From contig NZ_JACRWD010000001.1 in NCBI RefSeq assembly GCF_014306135.1, forward strand, positions 806,001 through 870,000: a stretch of 64,000 nucleotides of DNA, written 5' to 3'. The DNA comes from Paraclostridium hominis. GTDB lineage: Bacteria > Bacillota > Clostridia > Peptostreptococcales > Peptostreptococcaceae. The notes beneath the pieces were generated by a model that did no database searches, was not told the origin of the DNA, and saw nothing but the letters and a program-made list of their open reading frames with translations. Each line of letters begins with the position of its first letter. Position 1 is the stretch's first letter. Shown one piece after another: positions 44,494 to 51,919 of this stretch. The position numbers were made by a program, and so were the translations under genes.

Positions 44494-44504
44494 TAAGAGT
44501 AATT

Positions 44505-44535
44505 AAAAGAGCTAGTAATTTCACTAGCTCTTTTT
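44505..44535. terminator. terminator after the trk operon
   Basis: AAAAGAGCTAGT / ACTAGCTCTTTTT. It also serves the converging yvrJ gene. Nearly identical to the orphan hairpin at 38761. Confidence 0.88.
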
Positions 44536-44554
44536 AAAGTTGTAGTATAATATT

Positions 44555-44704
44555 TTATTTTTTCATGGATATTATATTTTTACTAAGTTCATTTATACTC
44601 TCTGTTAGGCTTTGAAGTTTTCCTTCGATTCTTATCAGTAGATACATACTGATTGCTATTGGAAATCCTACATTGGCTATTAGAGATTGAATTTCTGAGT
44701 TCAT
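44555..44704 (-). CDS. YvrJ family (holin-like) small membrane peptide
   Basis: A 49-residue peptide beginning MNSEIQSLIANVGFPIAISM. One membrane helix is followed by a charged amphipathic tail (EGKLQSLTESINELSKNI), the typical YvrJ pattern. AAAGGAGG precedes the ATG. YvrJ-type peptides occur next to DUF1659, DUF2922 and an amidase in Firmicutes and are thought to act like holins. Here the amidase is immediately upstream on the same strand, separated by a palindromic repeat. DUF1659 and DUF2922 lie 17 kb away. Confidence 0.85.
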   Translation of the reverse strand: MNSEIQSLIANVGFPIAISMYLLIRIEGKLQSLTESINELSKNIISMKK

Positions 44705-44730
44705 TTAAATTTCCTCCTTTAAGCTAGGTG

Positions 44731-44840
44731 GCTTTGGGTAAGTTTAGTTTATATAGCATCTTCCTTCACTGTAAAGCCTAAAATTAAAGGCTTTAACGTT
44801 TCGTCAGATTGCTATATAAACTAAAACTTTACCATTCGCC
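44731..44840. repeat. palindromic repeat family, copy 1 (between amidase and yvrJ)
   Basis: The outer arms include TAGTTTATATAGCA (from 44745) and its complement TGCTATATAAACTA (to 44823). The conserved core at about 44757-44810 contains CTTCCTTCACTGTAAAGCCT and an inner AAAGCC/GGCTTT hairpin. Copies at 50555 and 62968 share the core but have different arms that are still complementary. Confidence 0.85.
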
Positions 44841-44852
44841 TTTATTATAAAT

Positions 44853-45512
44853 TTAGTTTGTTATGTAAGTGTCTTTGAAGCCTTTTGATATGGCTTCGTT
44901 TTTTAGTTTTAGGGCATTATTTTTATCCTTAAATGCACCTATGGTTACTTTGTAAAGTGGAGTTTTGGGTGGTGTTTCTTTGTTGATAAAGTTAAGTAGG
45001 GTAGAAGCTATGGTTTTAGCTACTTTTTGTAGGTAGTCTTCTTTTTTACATAAGTCTTCTATTTCTTGGTTAGATATAAAGTCTACTTCTATTATTATTG
45101 CTGGCATTTTTGTGTTTTTTAGGACTGAGAACTTTTTTGATTCTTTTACTCCACGATTTGGTGTGTTTAAGTTTTTTGATATATTTGAAGTTAGATTTTT
45201 ACCTAGTGTGGAGATTTTGCTGTTTAGATTATAAACCCAAGTTTCTGTGCCTTTTGCTGATGTGTTGGTGGATGAATTCATGTGAAGGCTTATAAAGTAG
45301 TCGCAGTTTTCTTTGTTGGCTTTGGTGCATCTTTGTGAAAGAGTGTAGTAGGTGTTGTTTTCACGAGTTGTTATTACTTTTTCGTTTGATTTTTCAAGGA
45401 TTTCTTTTATTATTAGTCCTATTTTTAAGACTATGTCACTTTCTTTAGTGTTGTTTTTGCCAAGAGCTCCGGGGTCTTTGCCACCATGACCAAAGTCTAA
45501 GTAGAATTTCAT
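44853..45512 (-). CDS. N-acetylmuramoyl-L-alanine amidase (Amidase_3) with SPOR-like C-terminus
   Basis: A 219-residue zinc amidase without signal peptide. Metal and catalytic residues are seen in DFGHGGKDPGALG (His8 region), SLHMNSS (His76 region) and IIEVDFISN (Glu near 142). Residues about 188-219 (YKVTIGAFKDKNNALKLK) resemble a SPOR/cell-wall-binding repeat. It cuts peptide stems from glycan, as phage and bacteriocin endolysins do; lack of a signal peptide agrees with holin-dependent release by YvrJ. The gene is C-rich on its sense strand, unlike the purine-rich neighbours, which suggests acquisition. Confidence 0.92.
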   Translation of the reverse strand: MKFYLDFGHGGKDPGALGKNNTKESDIVLKIGLIIKEILEKSNEKVITTRENNTYYTLSQRCTKANKENCDYFISLHMNSSTNTSAKGTETWVYNLNSKISTLGKNLTSNISKNLNTPNRGVKESKKFSVLKNTKMPAIIIEVDFISNQEIEDLCKKEDYLQKVAKTIASTLLNFINKETPPKTPLYKVTIGAFKDKNNALKLKNEAISKGFKDTYITN

Positions 45513-45665
45513 AGGTTACCTCCTTTATTTTGTTTACTATATGGTATCAGAGGTTTCTTATTTAATATATAAAAGTACTTTAAGAATGTTTGATATATTT
45601 GGTTTTAGTGACTAATTTTTGAAGTTTAAGAAATTATATTTAAAATGAAAAAAATGTATATAATG

Positions 45666-46181
45666 TTATTTAATTTTTTTTGTGAAAATTAATTTATTAC
45701 TTTCTCTATTATTTAATTTAAAACCTAATTTTTTGGCTAATTTTAATGAGGCTATATTTTCAGTATAAATAGATGCTTCAATTTCTTTTAATGATGAATT
45801 TAAGTGTAAGTAATCAATTGTTGACTTTAAAACATCACTCATTATACCTTTTCCCCAATAATTCTTTTTCAAATTATAACCTATTTGAACTTTATTCTTA
45901 TCAAATTCAAAATGATGAAGTGCTATAGTTCCAATAAACTCATTTGTGTACTTATCTATAATAGCCAATCTTATAAACCATTTATTCAAAATAGCTCTAT
46001 GTATTATTTTAATATTATTTTTAGCATCATCTAACGATTTTAATAAATTATTCATATCATATTTCATAACCTCTGGATCTCCATAAATACTATAAATATC
46101 TTTATAATCATTTTCATTAATACTCCTAATTATATAGTTACCTATATCGATTTGCTTAAAATTATTAAATAAATTATCCAT
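45666..46181 (-). CDS. GNAT family N-acetyltransferase (RimJ/RimL-like)
   Basis: A 171-residue acetyltransferase. The acetyl-CoA site is in VQIGYNLKKNYWGKGIMSDV (residues about 95-114), with the AxxxNxxSxxLAKKLGF motif near 142. The RimJ/RimL-type branch modifies protein N-termini or antibiotics; target unknown. GGAGGC is seen 7 bases before the start on the minus strand. One of three GNAT genes in 5 kb. Confidence 0.85.
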   Translation of the reverse strand: MDNLFNNFKQIDIGNYIIRSINENDYKDIYSIYGDPEVMKYDMNNLLKSLDDAKNNIKIIHRAILNKWFIRLAIIDKYTNEFIGTIALHHFEFDKNKVQIGYNLKKNYWGKGIMSDVLKSTIDYLHLNSSLKEIEASIYTENIASLKLAKKLGFKLNNRESNKLIFTKKIK

Positions 46182-46317
46182 TTCAATTTGCCTCCTGTAT
46201 AATCTAATGTTTTAATAATTTAATTATATCAGAATATGAAACTAATCAAATGTACACTAAAATATATATTTTTATTAGACTTACAATTTTATTAAGATTA
46301 TAATAAATTGAAGAACA

Positions 46318-46863
46318 ATGTTTTGTAAGGAGGAGATTAAAATAGAACAAGTAAAAAATAATAAACAAAGGAAACTTACGATTGGATTATTTATTGTGTA
46401 CTTTCTAGTACTAACATGGATTATATTATTTAAAATGAATTTTTCATTTGAAGATTTAGTAAGTCCAAGAAGTATTAATTTGATACCGTTTGGTGATTCT
46501 ACGATTGTCAATGATAGAATTGATATTAAAGAAATAATTTATAATATGATTGTATTTATTCCTTTTGGAATTTATGTATGTATGATAACTGATAAGTGGA
46601 GTGTTTTGAAAAAAATTCTATCTATAGCTGGGGTTAGTTTGTCATATGAAGTATTACAATTTATATTTGCAATAGGAGCATTTGATATAACAGATTTAAT
46701 AGGCAATACATTTGGCGGAGTCGTTGGTATTGCAATTTATTATTTTATTAGCAAATTATTTAAATCAAATCAAAAAATGAATAAAGTACTTAATATAATT
46801 GCATTAATTTTAACTATATTAATAGTTTTGTTTTTAACAATTCTAATTGTAGTAAACTTATAA
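46318..46863 (+). CDS. VanZ-like membrane protein
   Basis: About 181 residues with four to five membrane helices and the VanZ signature NLIPFGDS ... NMIVFIPFGIYV ... FDITDLIGNTFGGVVG. VanZ-like proteins are linked to teicoplanin or other lipophilic antibiotic resistance; the role is unclear here. The start is uncertain: the only upstream ATG (46318) has a weak site. A strong AAGGAGGAG lies inside the frame, 8 bases before an ATA codon at 46342, so initiation at ATA or a mutated ATG is possible. Confidence 0.82.
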   Translation: MFCKEEIKIEQVKNNKQRKLTIGLFIVYFLVLTWIILFKMNFSFEDLVSPRSINLIPFGDSTIVNDRIDIKEIIYNMIVFIPFGIYVCMITDKWSVLKKILSIAGVSLSYEVLQFIFAIGAFDITDLIGNTFGGVVGIAIYYFISKLFKSNQKMNKVLNIIALILTILIVLFLTILIVVNL

Positions 46864-46917
46864 TTTTAATTAGAGTAAATAACTAATCCCTAAAATATAT
46901 TTATACTCTAAAGGTTT

Positions 46918-46996
46918 TAACTTTATTTTAAAATATCTGTTAAAAAAGCTCTTAGAATTCATTTGTTTGGATTTTAAGGGCATTAATTATATGGGA
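46918..46996 (+). repeat. duplicated 5' leader of the GNAT gene, copy 1
   Basis: A near-identical 79-bp sequence recurs at 50458-50535. It contains a 13-bp stem (GCTCTTAGAATTC with GGATTTTAAGGGC, including G-U pairs) just before the ribosome binding site of the acetyltransferase at 47012. Confidence 0.85.
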
Positions 46997-47011
46997 GAGA
47001 GGGGAATTTAA

Positions 47012-47524
47012 ATGATAATAAATTTAGATAATAAATATATTATTAAACAAATATCTTTAGAACAAAGTGCCCAAATAGAAAAGTTATATAATTTATGTTC
47101 AGATTATCATATAATTTGTAGCGGTAGAGAAGCTAATGAACAAGATATAAAAGATCTATTTACTTATACAGATAAGAAAACAATTGAAGATTCTTTAACT
47201 TTAGGAATTTATGAATCAAGTGAACTTATCGGATTAATTGATATATTTAAAAACTATCCTAAGATTAATACATGGTCAATTGGTTTATTATTACTAGCAC
47301 CGAATAAAAGGGGAAACAAGTTAGGTAGTCTAGTTCATAATGATTTAAAAAAATATGCTTTAAGTATAGGGGTAGATTATTTTAGTATTGGTGTTCTTGA
47401 AGAAAATATTTTAGCTCATAAATTCTGGAAATCACTAGGATATAACAAAGTGAAAGAGTCAAATATTAAATTTGGAGAAAAAGAGCATATAGTATATGTT
47501 TATGAACTAAAATTAAGTGACTAG
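47012..47524 (+). CDS. GNAT family N-acetyltransferase
   Basis: A 170-residue protein. The fold is seen from IKQISLEQSAQIEKLY at the N-terminus to the acetyl-CoA loop LLAPNKRGNKLGSLVHNDL (near 92-110) and AHKFWKSLGYNKVKES near 136. Substrate unknown. Its leader and a piece of its coding region are duplicated at 50458-50555, and a fragment of the amidase gene follows its stop. It thus sits in a segment that has been copied and partly lost. Confidence 0.83.
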   Translation: MIINLDNKYIIKQISLEQSAQIEKLYNLCSDYHIICSGREANEQDIKDLFTYTDKKTIEDSLTLGIYESSELIGLIDIFKNYPKINTWSIGLLLLAPNKRGNKLGSLVHNDLKKYALSIGVDYFSIGVLEENILAHKFWKSLGYNKVKESNIKFGEKEHIVYVYELKLSD

Positions 47525-47550
47525 ATTTCTGATTGCAATCTGTAATTTTG

Positions 47551-47590
47551 GTAGATTGCTATATAAACTTCAACTTTACCCTTTGCCGTT
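47551..47590. repeat. half copy of the palindromic repeat family
   Basis: It matches the right arm of copy 1 (AGATTGCTATATAAACT ... ACTTTACC), but the left arm and core are gone. It is followed by a fragment of the amidase 3' end, as in the intact locus. Confidence 0.8.
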
Positions 47591-47601
47591 TTGCATTACA
47601 A

Positions 47602-47665
47602 GTTTAGTTTGTTATGTAAGTGTCTTTGAAGCCCTTTGATAGGGCTTCAATTTTTAGTTTTAGGT
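47602..47665 (-). pseudogene. 3' fragment of an amidase gene (duplicate of 44853 end)
   Basis: On the minus strand it reads LKLKIEALSKGFKDTYITN and a stop, against LKLKNEAISKGFKDTYITN in the intact amidase. The fragment begins at ACACCACCTAAAACT, which joins the amidase linker to its C-terminal end at a shared AAAACT, so an internal deletion at microhomology is likely. Confidence 0.85.
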
Positions 47666-47698
47666 GGTGTTTTTTGTACAGTTTAGATAGTAAATATA

Positions 47699-48274
47699 TT
47701 ATTTTAAAAAATTAACTAAAAAATCAGTTTTAATCCAATACAAAATTCCAGTAAAAATTAAATAAAACATACCTTCTATGGGAAAATATCTTAGTTTTAA
47801 TTCTTTAATTCCAGATTTAATTTTCTTTACTAAATCATTGTAAAAATCAATATCCTTTATATCTTTAAAATCTAAACTTATACTCATTAAACTATCAATA
47901 AATATAGTTTTATAAAACTCTGGTAAATATATTTCATCTTCTCTTACTTCATATTTTATATTTTTTATCTTTAAATATTCCTCAATAATATTTATTACAT
48001 CCGTTTTTTTAACATTATGTATTGAGTATATGTGTTTATTTTTTCTATATCCCCAAATAAATATTAATAAAAATACTATACTAAATATTATTATGCTACT
48101 AATACCTGTGTATCCTAGTTTATATCCTTCTATTAAATCTGAAAATGGACTATATGTTATAAATATAAACATTATTACTTGAGCATATCTAGGGTTAAAC
48201 ATTATTTTTACTCCACTTAATAAAATTACACTACATATAAGTAATGTTATTATCATTAAATTAAATTGTAACAT
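47699..48274 (-). CDS. membrane protein, function unknown
   Basis: A 191-residue protein. Three N-terminal helices (about 3-22, 30-48, 56-76) are followed by a cytosolic domain of about 90 residues and a final helix near 165-185. I do not recognise the family. GGAGG lies before the ATG on the minus strand. It lies beside duplicated fragments. Nothing indicates its role. Confidence 0.65.
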   Translation of the reverse strand: MLQFNLMIITLLICSVILLSGVKIMFNPRYAQVIMFIFITYSPFSDLIEGYKLGYTGISSIIIFSIVFLLIFIWGYRKNKHIYSIHNVKKTDVINIIEEYLKIKNIKYEVREDEIYLPEFYKTIFIDSLMSISLDFKDIKDIDFYNDLVKKIKSGIKELKLRYFPIEGMFYLIFTGILYWIKTDFLVNFLK

Positions 48275-48448
48275 TTTTTTCCTCCTTTATAATATTCTGT
48301 CTTTTATATAACTAGTCCATAAAGTAAAATTTAAAATGATGTTGTTATTTTTAGAATAACATAAAAATTCTGTAAATTAAAGGCTTTTTATGTAAATGTT
48401 TTCCTAATATAATTTAATTAACAATTTGAAAAATCCAAACTTTAATAA

Positions 48449-48512
48449 ATTAAAGGACGGCAAACTATAGGGGCTAAGTATGAGACTATAATTACTAGTC
48501 AGTTACCAAAGG
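48449..48512 (+). promoter_or_regulatory. candidate c-di-GMP-I (GEMM) riboswitch, apparently internally deleted
   Basis: The sequence begins AGGACGGCAAAC and ends CAGTTACCAAA, the 5' and 3' sides of the GEMM P1 region. The inner GACTA/TAGTC hairpin and GGGGCTAAG segment also look like clostridial GEMM RNAs. The tetraloop hairpin and GGACGCAAAGC part expected in between are missing, as if lost by deletion between ACGGCAAA and ACGCAAA. It stands 12 bp before a small secreted-peptide gene. Confidence 0.45.
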
Positions 48513-48523
48513 GGGACTATTTT

Positions 48524-48637
48524 ATGGATTTAAAGAAAAACGTAAGTAGAAGTATAGCTATAGCATTAGTTGGAGTATCTGTTATAAAGCCTACTATAAA
48601 TACAGTGAATCCTGTGAATAATATGGAAACATTATAA
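48524..48637 (+). CDS. 37-residue peptide with signal-like N-terminus
   Basis: AAAGGGGGA precedes an ATG. The product starts MDLKKNVSRSIAIALVGVSV, a basic stretch then a hydrophobic core like a signal peptide, and stops after 37 residues (ending NNMETL). It may be a small secreted peptide or the remains of a larger secreted protein whose body was lost. It lies directly after a GEMM-like element, so c-di-GMP control is possible. Confidence 0.5.
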   Translation: MDLKKNVSRSIAIALVGVSVIKPTINTVNPVNNMETL

Positions 48638-48656
48638 GTAGGAAGTAGATGAGAAT

Positions 48657-48974
48657 ATGTTCACATATAAAACTTATGGAATATTTCTTATTACATTTGG
48701 TATTTTTCATATAATTAAATATTTATTATTAAATAATATGAAACCGAATTACATTTCTAAAATGTTTAATATAACTTCAATGGAAGACTATATAAAAACC
48801 CAAAACAACATAGTTTGTATGATTAGTATATTATTAATATTTTCAGGAGTATTTTTTATTATAAAAGATAAGTTAACACCATTAGAAACTTTAATTCCAT
48901 ATATTGTTTTTATAATCCCATATATATACATATGGATAAAGAAGTACTATATAAAAATAAAGAATAAGGCTTAA
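48657..48974 (+). CDS. small membrane protein, function unknown
   Basis: A 105-residue protein with three predicted helices (about 6-25, 50-68, 76-95), ending in a lysine-rich tail. I do not recognise it. It starts 20 bp after the peptide gene, probably in the same transcript, though its ribosome binding site (GGAAG, GATGAG) is weak. Its stop codon lies in the stem of the terminator. Confidence 0.55.
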   Translation: MFTYKTYGIFLITFGIFHIIKYLLLNNMKPNYISKMFNITSMEDYIKTQNNIVCMISILLIFSGVFFIIKDKLTPLETLIPYIVFIIPYIYIWIKKYYIKIKNKA

Positions 48975-48990
48975 ATTAAGCCTTATTTTT
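48963..48990 (+). terminator. terminator overlapping the preceding stop codon
   Basis: The stem AATAAGGCTTA / TAAGCCTTATT followed by T residues. Confidence 0.85.
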
Positions 48991-49224
48991 TATTTTTACC
49001 AAATTAATCATAGTATTTAACATTTTATATTTTACTCCAAAATAAACACATCTTAATCCATTTTCAACTTTTTTTGTATTTAATTTTGTATAATTACTAA
49101 CTAATCTTAAAAATCAAATGACAAGTGGTTAGATATGCAGATAGACATTATTACTTAACCAATGGTAGTACTACTAAAATATTTATATAGATTATAAACT
49201 AACTTGAATGGAGTGAATTTACAA

Positions 49225-49536
49225 ATGAGTAAGTATAAGGACTGGAAGATGATAGATTGGATTATAGTAGGATTTGTAGGTATATCTTTTGTAGAAATAC
49301 CCGATTGGATTCTTGAACACAATTTATATAAGCTTTCTACAACGGTAACAGTTTATGATTACCCATATAATATCCCTATAATTGTAGCAGGTGTATTTTT
49401 AATATATTGCTTTTTATCAGGCGTATATTGGATAAAAAATAAAAAAATAAATATGGTAGTTCATTATTGTTTATTAGCAACCATGTATATAACACTTGCT
49501 ATGCTATATGTTATTGCATATAACTCGGGTATATAA
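49225..49536 (+). CDS. small membrane protein, function unknown
   Basis: A 103-residue protein with three helices (about 9-28, 49-68, 78-98) and a short outside loop (YKLSTTVTVYDYPYN). I do not recognise it. ATG 49225 is preferred because GGAG stands 11 bases upstream; the TTG at 49204 has no site. Confidence 0.55.
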   Translation: MSKYKDWKMIDWIIVGFVGISFVEIPDWILEHNLYKLSTTVTVYDYPYNIPIIVAGVFLIYCFLSGVYWIKNKKINMVVHYCLLATMYITLAMLYVIAYNSGI

Positions 49537-49649
49537 AATAAGTATTATACGTAAACTTGGTAAATAAAATATCTAAATTTAGAAAATATCAAATATGATA
49601 ACATGGTGTTAAAAATTACTCATGATTGTTTTAGTTAGAGGGTGATTAC

Positions 49650-49853
49650 TTGAAGAAAATAACTAGATCATTTAAACGATTATTTTTATTATCAAATGTT
49701 GTAATTATAATATTTTTAATTTGTATTGTTTTTTTACTTATTAAAAAAGATTATTTTCATATGACGCTATCACTTGGAAGTTTTGTAGTAATTTTATACT
49801 CGAAATTTCAATGGTATAAAGCATATAAAGAGTTTATTGAGAAATTTAACTAA
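49650..49853 (+). CDS. two-helix small membrane protein, function unknown
   Basis: A 67-residue basic protein with two membrane helices (about 11-30 and 36-52). Start is TTG 49650 with GAGGGTGA upstream. It could be a toxin-like peptide or an assembly factor; nothing in sequence or context decides. Confidence 0.5.
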   Translation: MKKITRSFKRLFLLSNVVIIIFLICIVFLLIKKDYFHMTLSLGSFVVILYSKFQWYKAYKEFIEKFN

Positions 49854-49950
49854 CTCATAAACCAAAAATTTAAGGATTGTTAAATTAAAATTAAAATTTA
49901 TTAGATTTTTTATAGTTTATAGATTACTATTTCATATAAGGGGGGAATTT

Positions 49951-50454
49951 ATGAAAAAAGTTATTAAAGAATCTGATTTAATTAAGTTGAGATTAACACA
50001 ATATGACGATTTAGAGTTTGTAATTGGTGCAGAAAATGAATCTGAAAATGCTCAGTATATAGGGAATTGGTCTAAAACTCAACATTTAGAATCACTTTCG
50101 AATTCTGATATATTACATCTGATAATTGAAGATAGTAAAAAAGGAAAACCTATAGGTTACATAATCATGGCTGGCTTAGACAATCCTAACCATAACATTG
50201 AATTTAAAAGATTTGTCATTTGTGATAAGGGCAAAGGTTTTGGAAAAGAGACGTTAAGATTAATTAAAGAATATTCATTTAATGAATTAAGAGCACATAG
50301 ATTATGGTTAGATGTAAGATATAAAAACAAAAGAGCTCAAAATGTTTATAAATCTCAAGGTTTCAAAGAAGAAGGAATTCTTAGGGAGTGTATTCTTTAT
50401 AAGGGAAATTATGAATCATTGATAGTAATGTCAATATTAGAAAATGAACAATAA
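49951..50454 (+). CDS. GNAT family N-acetyltransferase (RimJ/RimL-like)
   Basis: A 167-residue acetyltransferase: IKLRLTQYDDLEFVIGAE at the N-terminus, acetyl-CoA loop FVICDKGKGFGKETLRLIKE near 89-108, and the typical AHRLWLDVRYKNKRAQNVYKSQGF near 115-140. Probable ribosomal-protein or small-molecule acetylation. AGGGGGG lies before the ATG. The duplicated leader fragment of another GNAT gene begins right after its stop. Confidence 0.85.
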   Translation: MKKVIKESDLIKLRLTQYDDLEFVIGAENESENAQYIGNWSKTQHLESLSNSDILHLIIEDSKKGKPIGYIIMAGLDNPNHNIEFKRFVICDKGKGFGKETLRLIKEYSFNELRAHRLWLDVRYKNKRAQNVYKSQGFKEEGILRECILYKGNYESLIVMSILENEQ

Positions 50455-50555
50455 ATTTTATTTTAAAATATCTGTTAAAAAGCTCTTAGAATTCATTTAT
50501 TTGGATTTTAAGGGCATTAATTATATGGGAGAGAAGCTAATGAACAAGATATAGT
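50455..50555 (+). pseudogene. deleted copy of the 46918-47150 GNAT leader and coding segment
   Basis: It matches 46918-46996 nearly base for base, then jumps at GAGA to GAGAAGCTAATGAACAAGATATA, which lies inside the intact GNAT gene (47126-47149). About 130 bp including the start codon has been lost. It runs straight into copy 2 of the palindromic repeat. Confidence 0.85.
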
Positions 50556-50655
50556 GGGAGTTTTATGTTTATAGCATCTTCTTTCACTGTAAAGCCTAAA
50601 GTGCAGGCTTTAACGTTTTGTCAGATCGCTATAAACATAAAACTTGTTCTTCGTT
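50555..50655. repeat. palindromic repeat family, copy 2
   Basis: The outer arms AGTTTTATGTTTATAGC and GCTATAAACATAAAACT are complementary. The core CTTTCACTGTAAAGCCTAAAG... is the same as in copies 1 and 3. The arms differ from those copies by base changes on both sides that keep pairing. Confidence 0.85.
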
Positions 50656-50667
50656 GTTTTTTCATTT

Positions 50668-50973
50668 TTATTTGTTTTTAGATAAGCCATATTTTTTATT
50701 AATACGACCTAGGGTAAATGTGTAATAAGATAAAATTAATATAAAACATCCACTAGCAATAGTTATAGGGAATGATTTGAAAAACATTAAAAAGCTTAAT
50801 GAAATAGATAAAACACTTGTTATTAAAAATAAAGAAACCATAGATTTTGTATATTTTTTTAAGTTTATAAATTTTTTATCAGATTTATTTTTATAAAAGT
50901 ATCTTAGTTGTGATATAGCTAAGATTATACAAAATAGTCCATAAGCAAAAAACAGAAAAGCAACAAATCTCAT
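50668..50973 (-). CDS. small membrane protein (DUF3784-like)
   Basis: A 101-residue protein with three helices (about 3-22, 45-65, 70-88) and a basic loop after the first. The layout recalls DUF3784 proteins, but I cannot confirm it. GGGAGG lies before the ATG on the minus strand. Its 3' end meets the palindromic repeat. Confidence 0.6.
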   Translation of the reverse strand: MRFVAFLFFAYGLFCIILAISQLRYFYKNKSDKKFINLKKYTKSMVSLFLITSVLSISLSFLMFFKSFPITIASGCFILILSYYTFTLGRINKKYGLSKNK

Positions 50974-51272
50974 AAAATCCTCCCTTAGATAAAATGTATT
51001 AATATTTAAATATTAAAAATGATTTTAACATTTAAAGAAGAATAAAGTTAAAATTTGGATTAAGATTGAGATATTATGGAGTGAAATATGAATTTTAATT
51101 ATTAATTATATTTAAAGTATATATATGTTGGGTTATAATAAAGTAATAAATATAATTTTTGGCAAGTTAACAATAGGCTTGATTATAAATTTAGATATTA
51201 TTATTAGTTAATAAAAAAGTAATCTCCTTCTAATCATTAGTAAGGAGATTTTTTTAAAGAGGAGGATAAATT
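50974..51272. other. intergenic spacer with a terminator-like hairpin
   Basis: AT-rich spacer between two divergent genes. Only the hairpin at 51221-51255 stands out: AATCTCCTT / AAGGAGATT followed by T. It lies directly before the ribosome binding site of the zinc-ribbon gene and might attenuate it or end an unseen transcript. Confidence 0.6.
51221..51255 (+). terminator. hairpin with T-run just before the zinc-ribbon gene
   Basis: The stem AATCTCCTT / AAGGAGATT, 12-base loop, seven T. It ends 18 bp before the ATG. Confidence 0.75.
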
Positions 51273-51638
51273 ATGTTTTTCATAATGGGAGTTAGTCAAA
51301 GTCAAAAGAAACTAGACTACAAACAACTTAACATATGCAAATGCTGCGGCAAATATTCAAACATTGAAGTATACATGACTTACTGGTACTTCATGTTCTT
51401 CTTTATTCCTATTATAAAATGGAACAAAGAATACTACGTCAAAACTACCTGCTGTAACAAAATAGCTAAGATAGACGAAGAAATTGGCAAAAAAATTGAA
51501 AAAGGACAAGCTGTAAACATTGATACAGAAAACCTAGACTTTGGATGTTATGAAAACAGTGTAAAAGTTTGCTCTGTATGTGGATACCAAACTACAGAAG
51601 ACTTTACTTATTGTCCGAAGTGTTCTAATAAATTATAA
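51273..51638 (+). CDS. double zinc-ribbon protein
   Basis: A 121-residue protein with an N-terminal CKCCGKYS motif, a CC pair near 71 and a C-terminal zinc ribbon CSVCGYQTTEDFTYCPKC. A hydrophobic stretch (YWYFMFFFIPII, 36-47) lies between. Zinc-ribbon proteins of this kind (YgzB/zinc_ribbon_15-like) have no established role. The sense strand is clearly richer in C than its neighbours (codons such as AAC, TAC, TGC), so its origin differs. GGAGG precedes the ATG. Confidence 0.75.
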   Translation: MFFIMGVSQSQKKLDYKQLNICKCCGKYSNIEVYMTYWYFMFFFIPIIKWNKEYYVKTTCCNKIAKIDEEIGKKIEKGQAVNIDTENLDFGCYENSVKVCSVCGYQTTEDFTYCPKCSNKL

Positions 51639-51697
51639 AAATAAAAAAGTAAAGGAACAGAATACTATATAATACCATTTACATAATTGGATAAAAA

Positions 51698-51730
51698 ATG
51701 GAACGTCATTAATTTGCGTTCCATTTTTAT
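51698..51730 (+). terminator. terminator after the zinc-ribbon gene
   Basis: The stem AATGGAACG / CGTTCCATT followed by T residues. Confidence 0.82.
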
Positions 51731-51919
51731 ATGCATTGATTACAGCGTCCTAATACCTTCTTTTTAAAAGATGATAACTGTATAAAAAAGGTATCAAAAT
51801 TTGAAAATATTAAAATTGAGAACAATTAGAATATATAGAATATGCTCGGATATTATGGTAAAATATGTAATAAAGGGGTTGGAGTAAATTATTTATAAGT
51901 GGGTAAGAAGGGAATAAAA

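Noticed and set aside
44731..44840. Palindromic repeat as an ordinary terminator
   Set aside because: No T-run follows the outer stem on either strand and the core is conserved between copies, which a terminator would not require.
48449..48512. Complete c-di-GMP-I riboswitch
   Set aside because: The GGACGCAAAGC segment and the tetraloop hairpin are missing, so only a degenerate or atypical element can be claimed.
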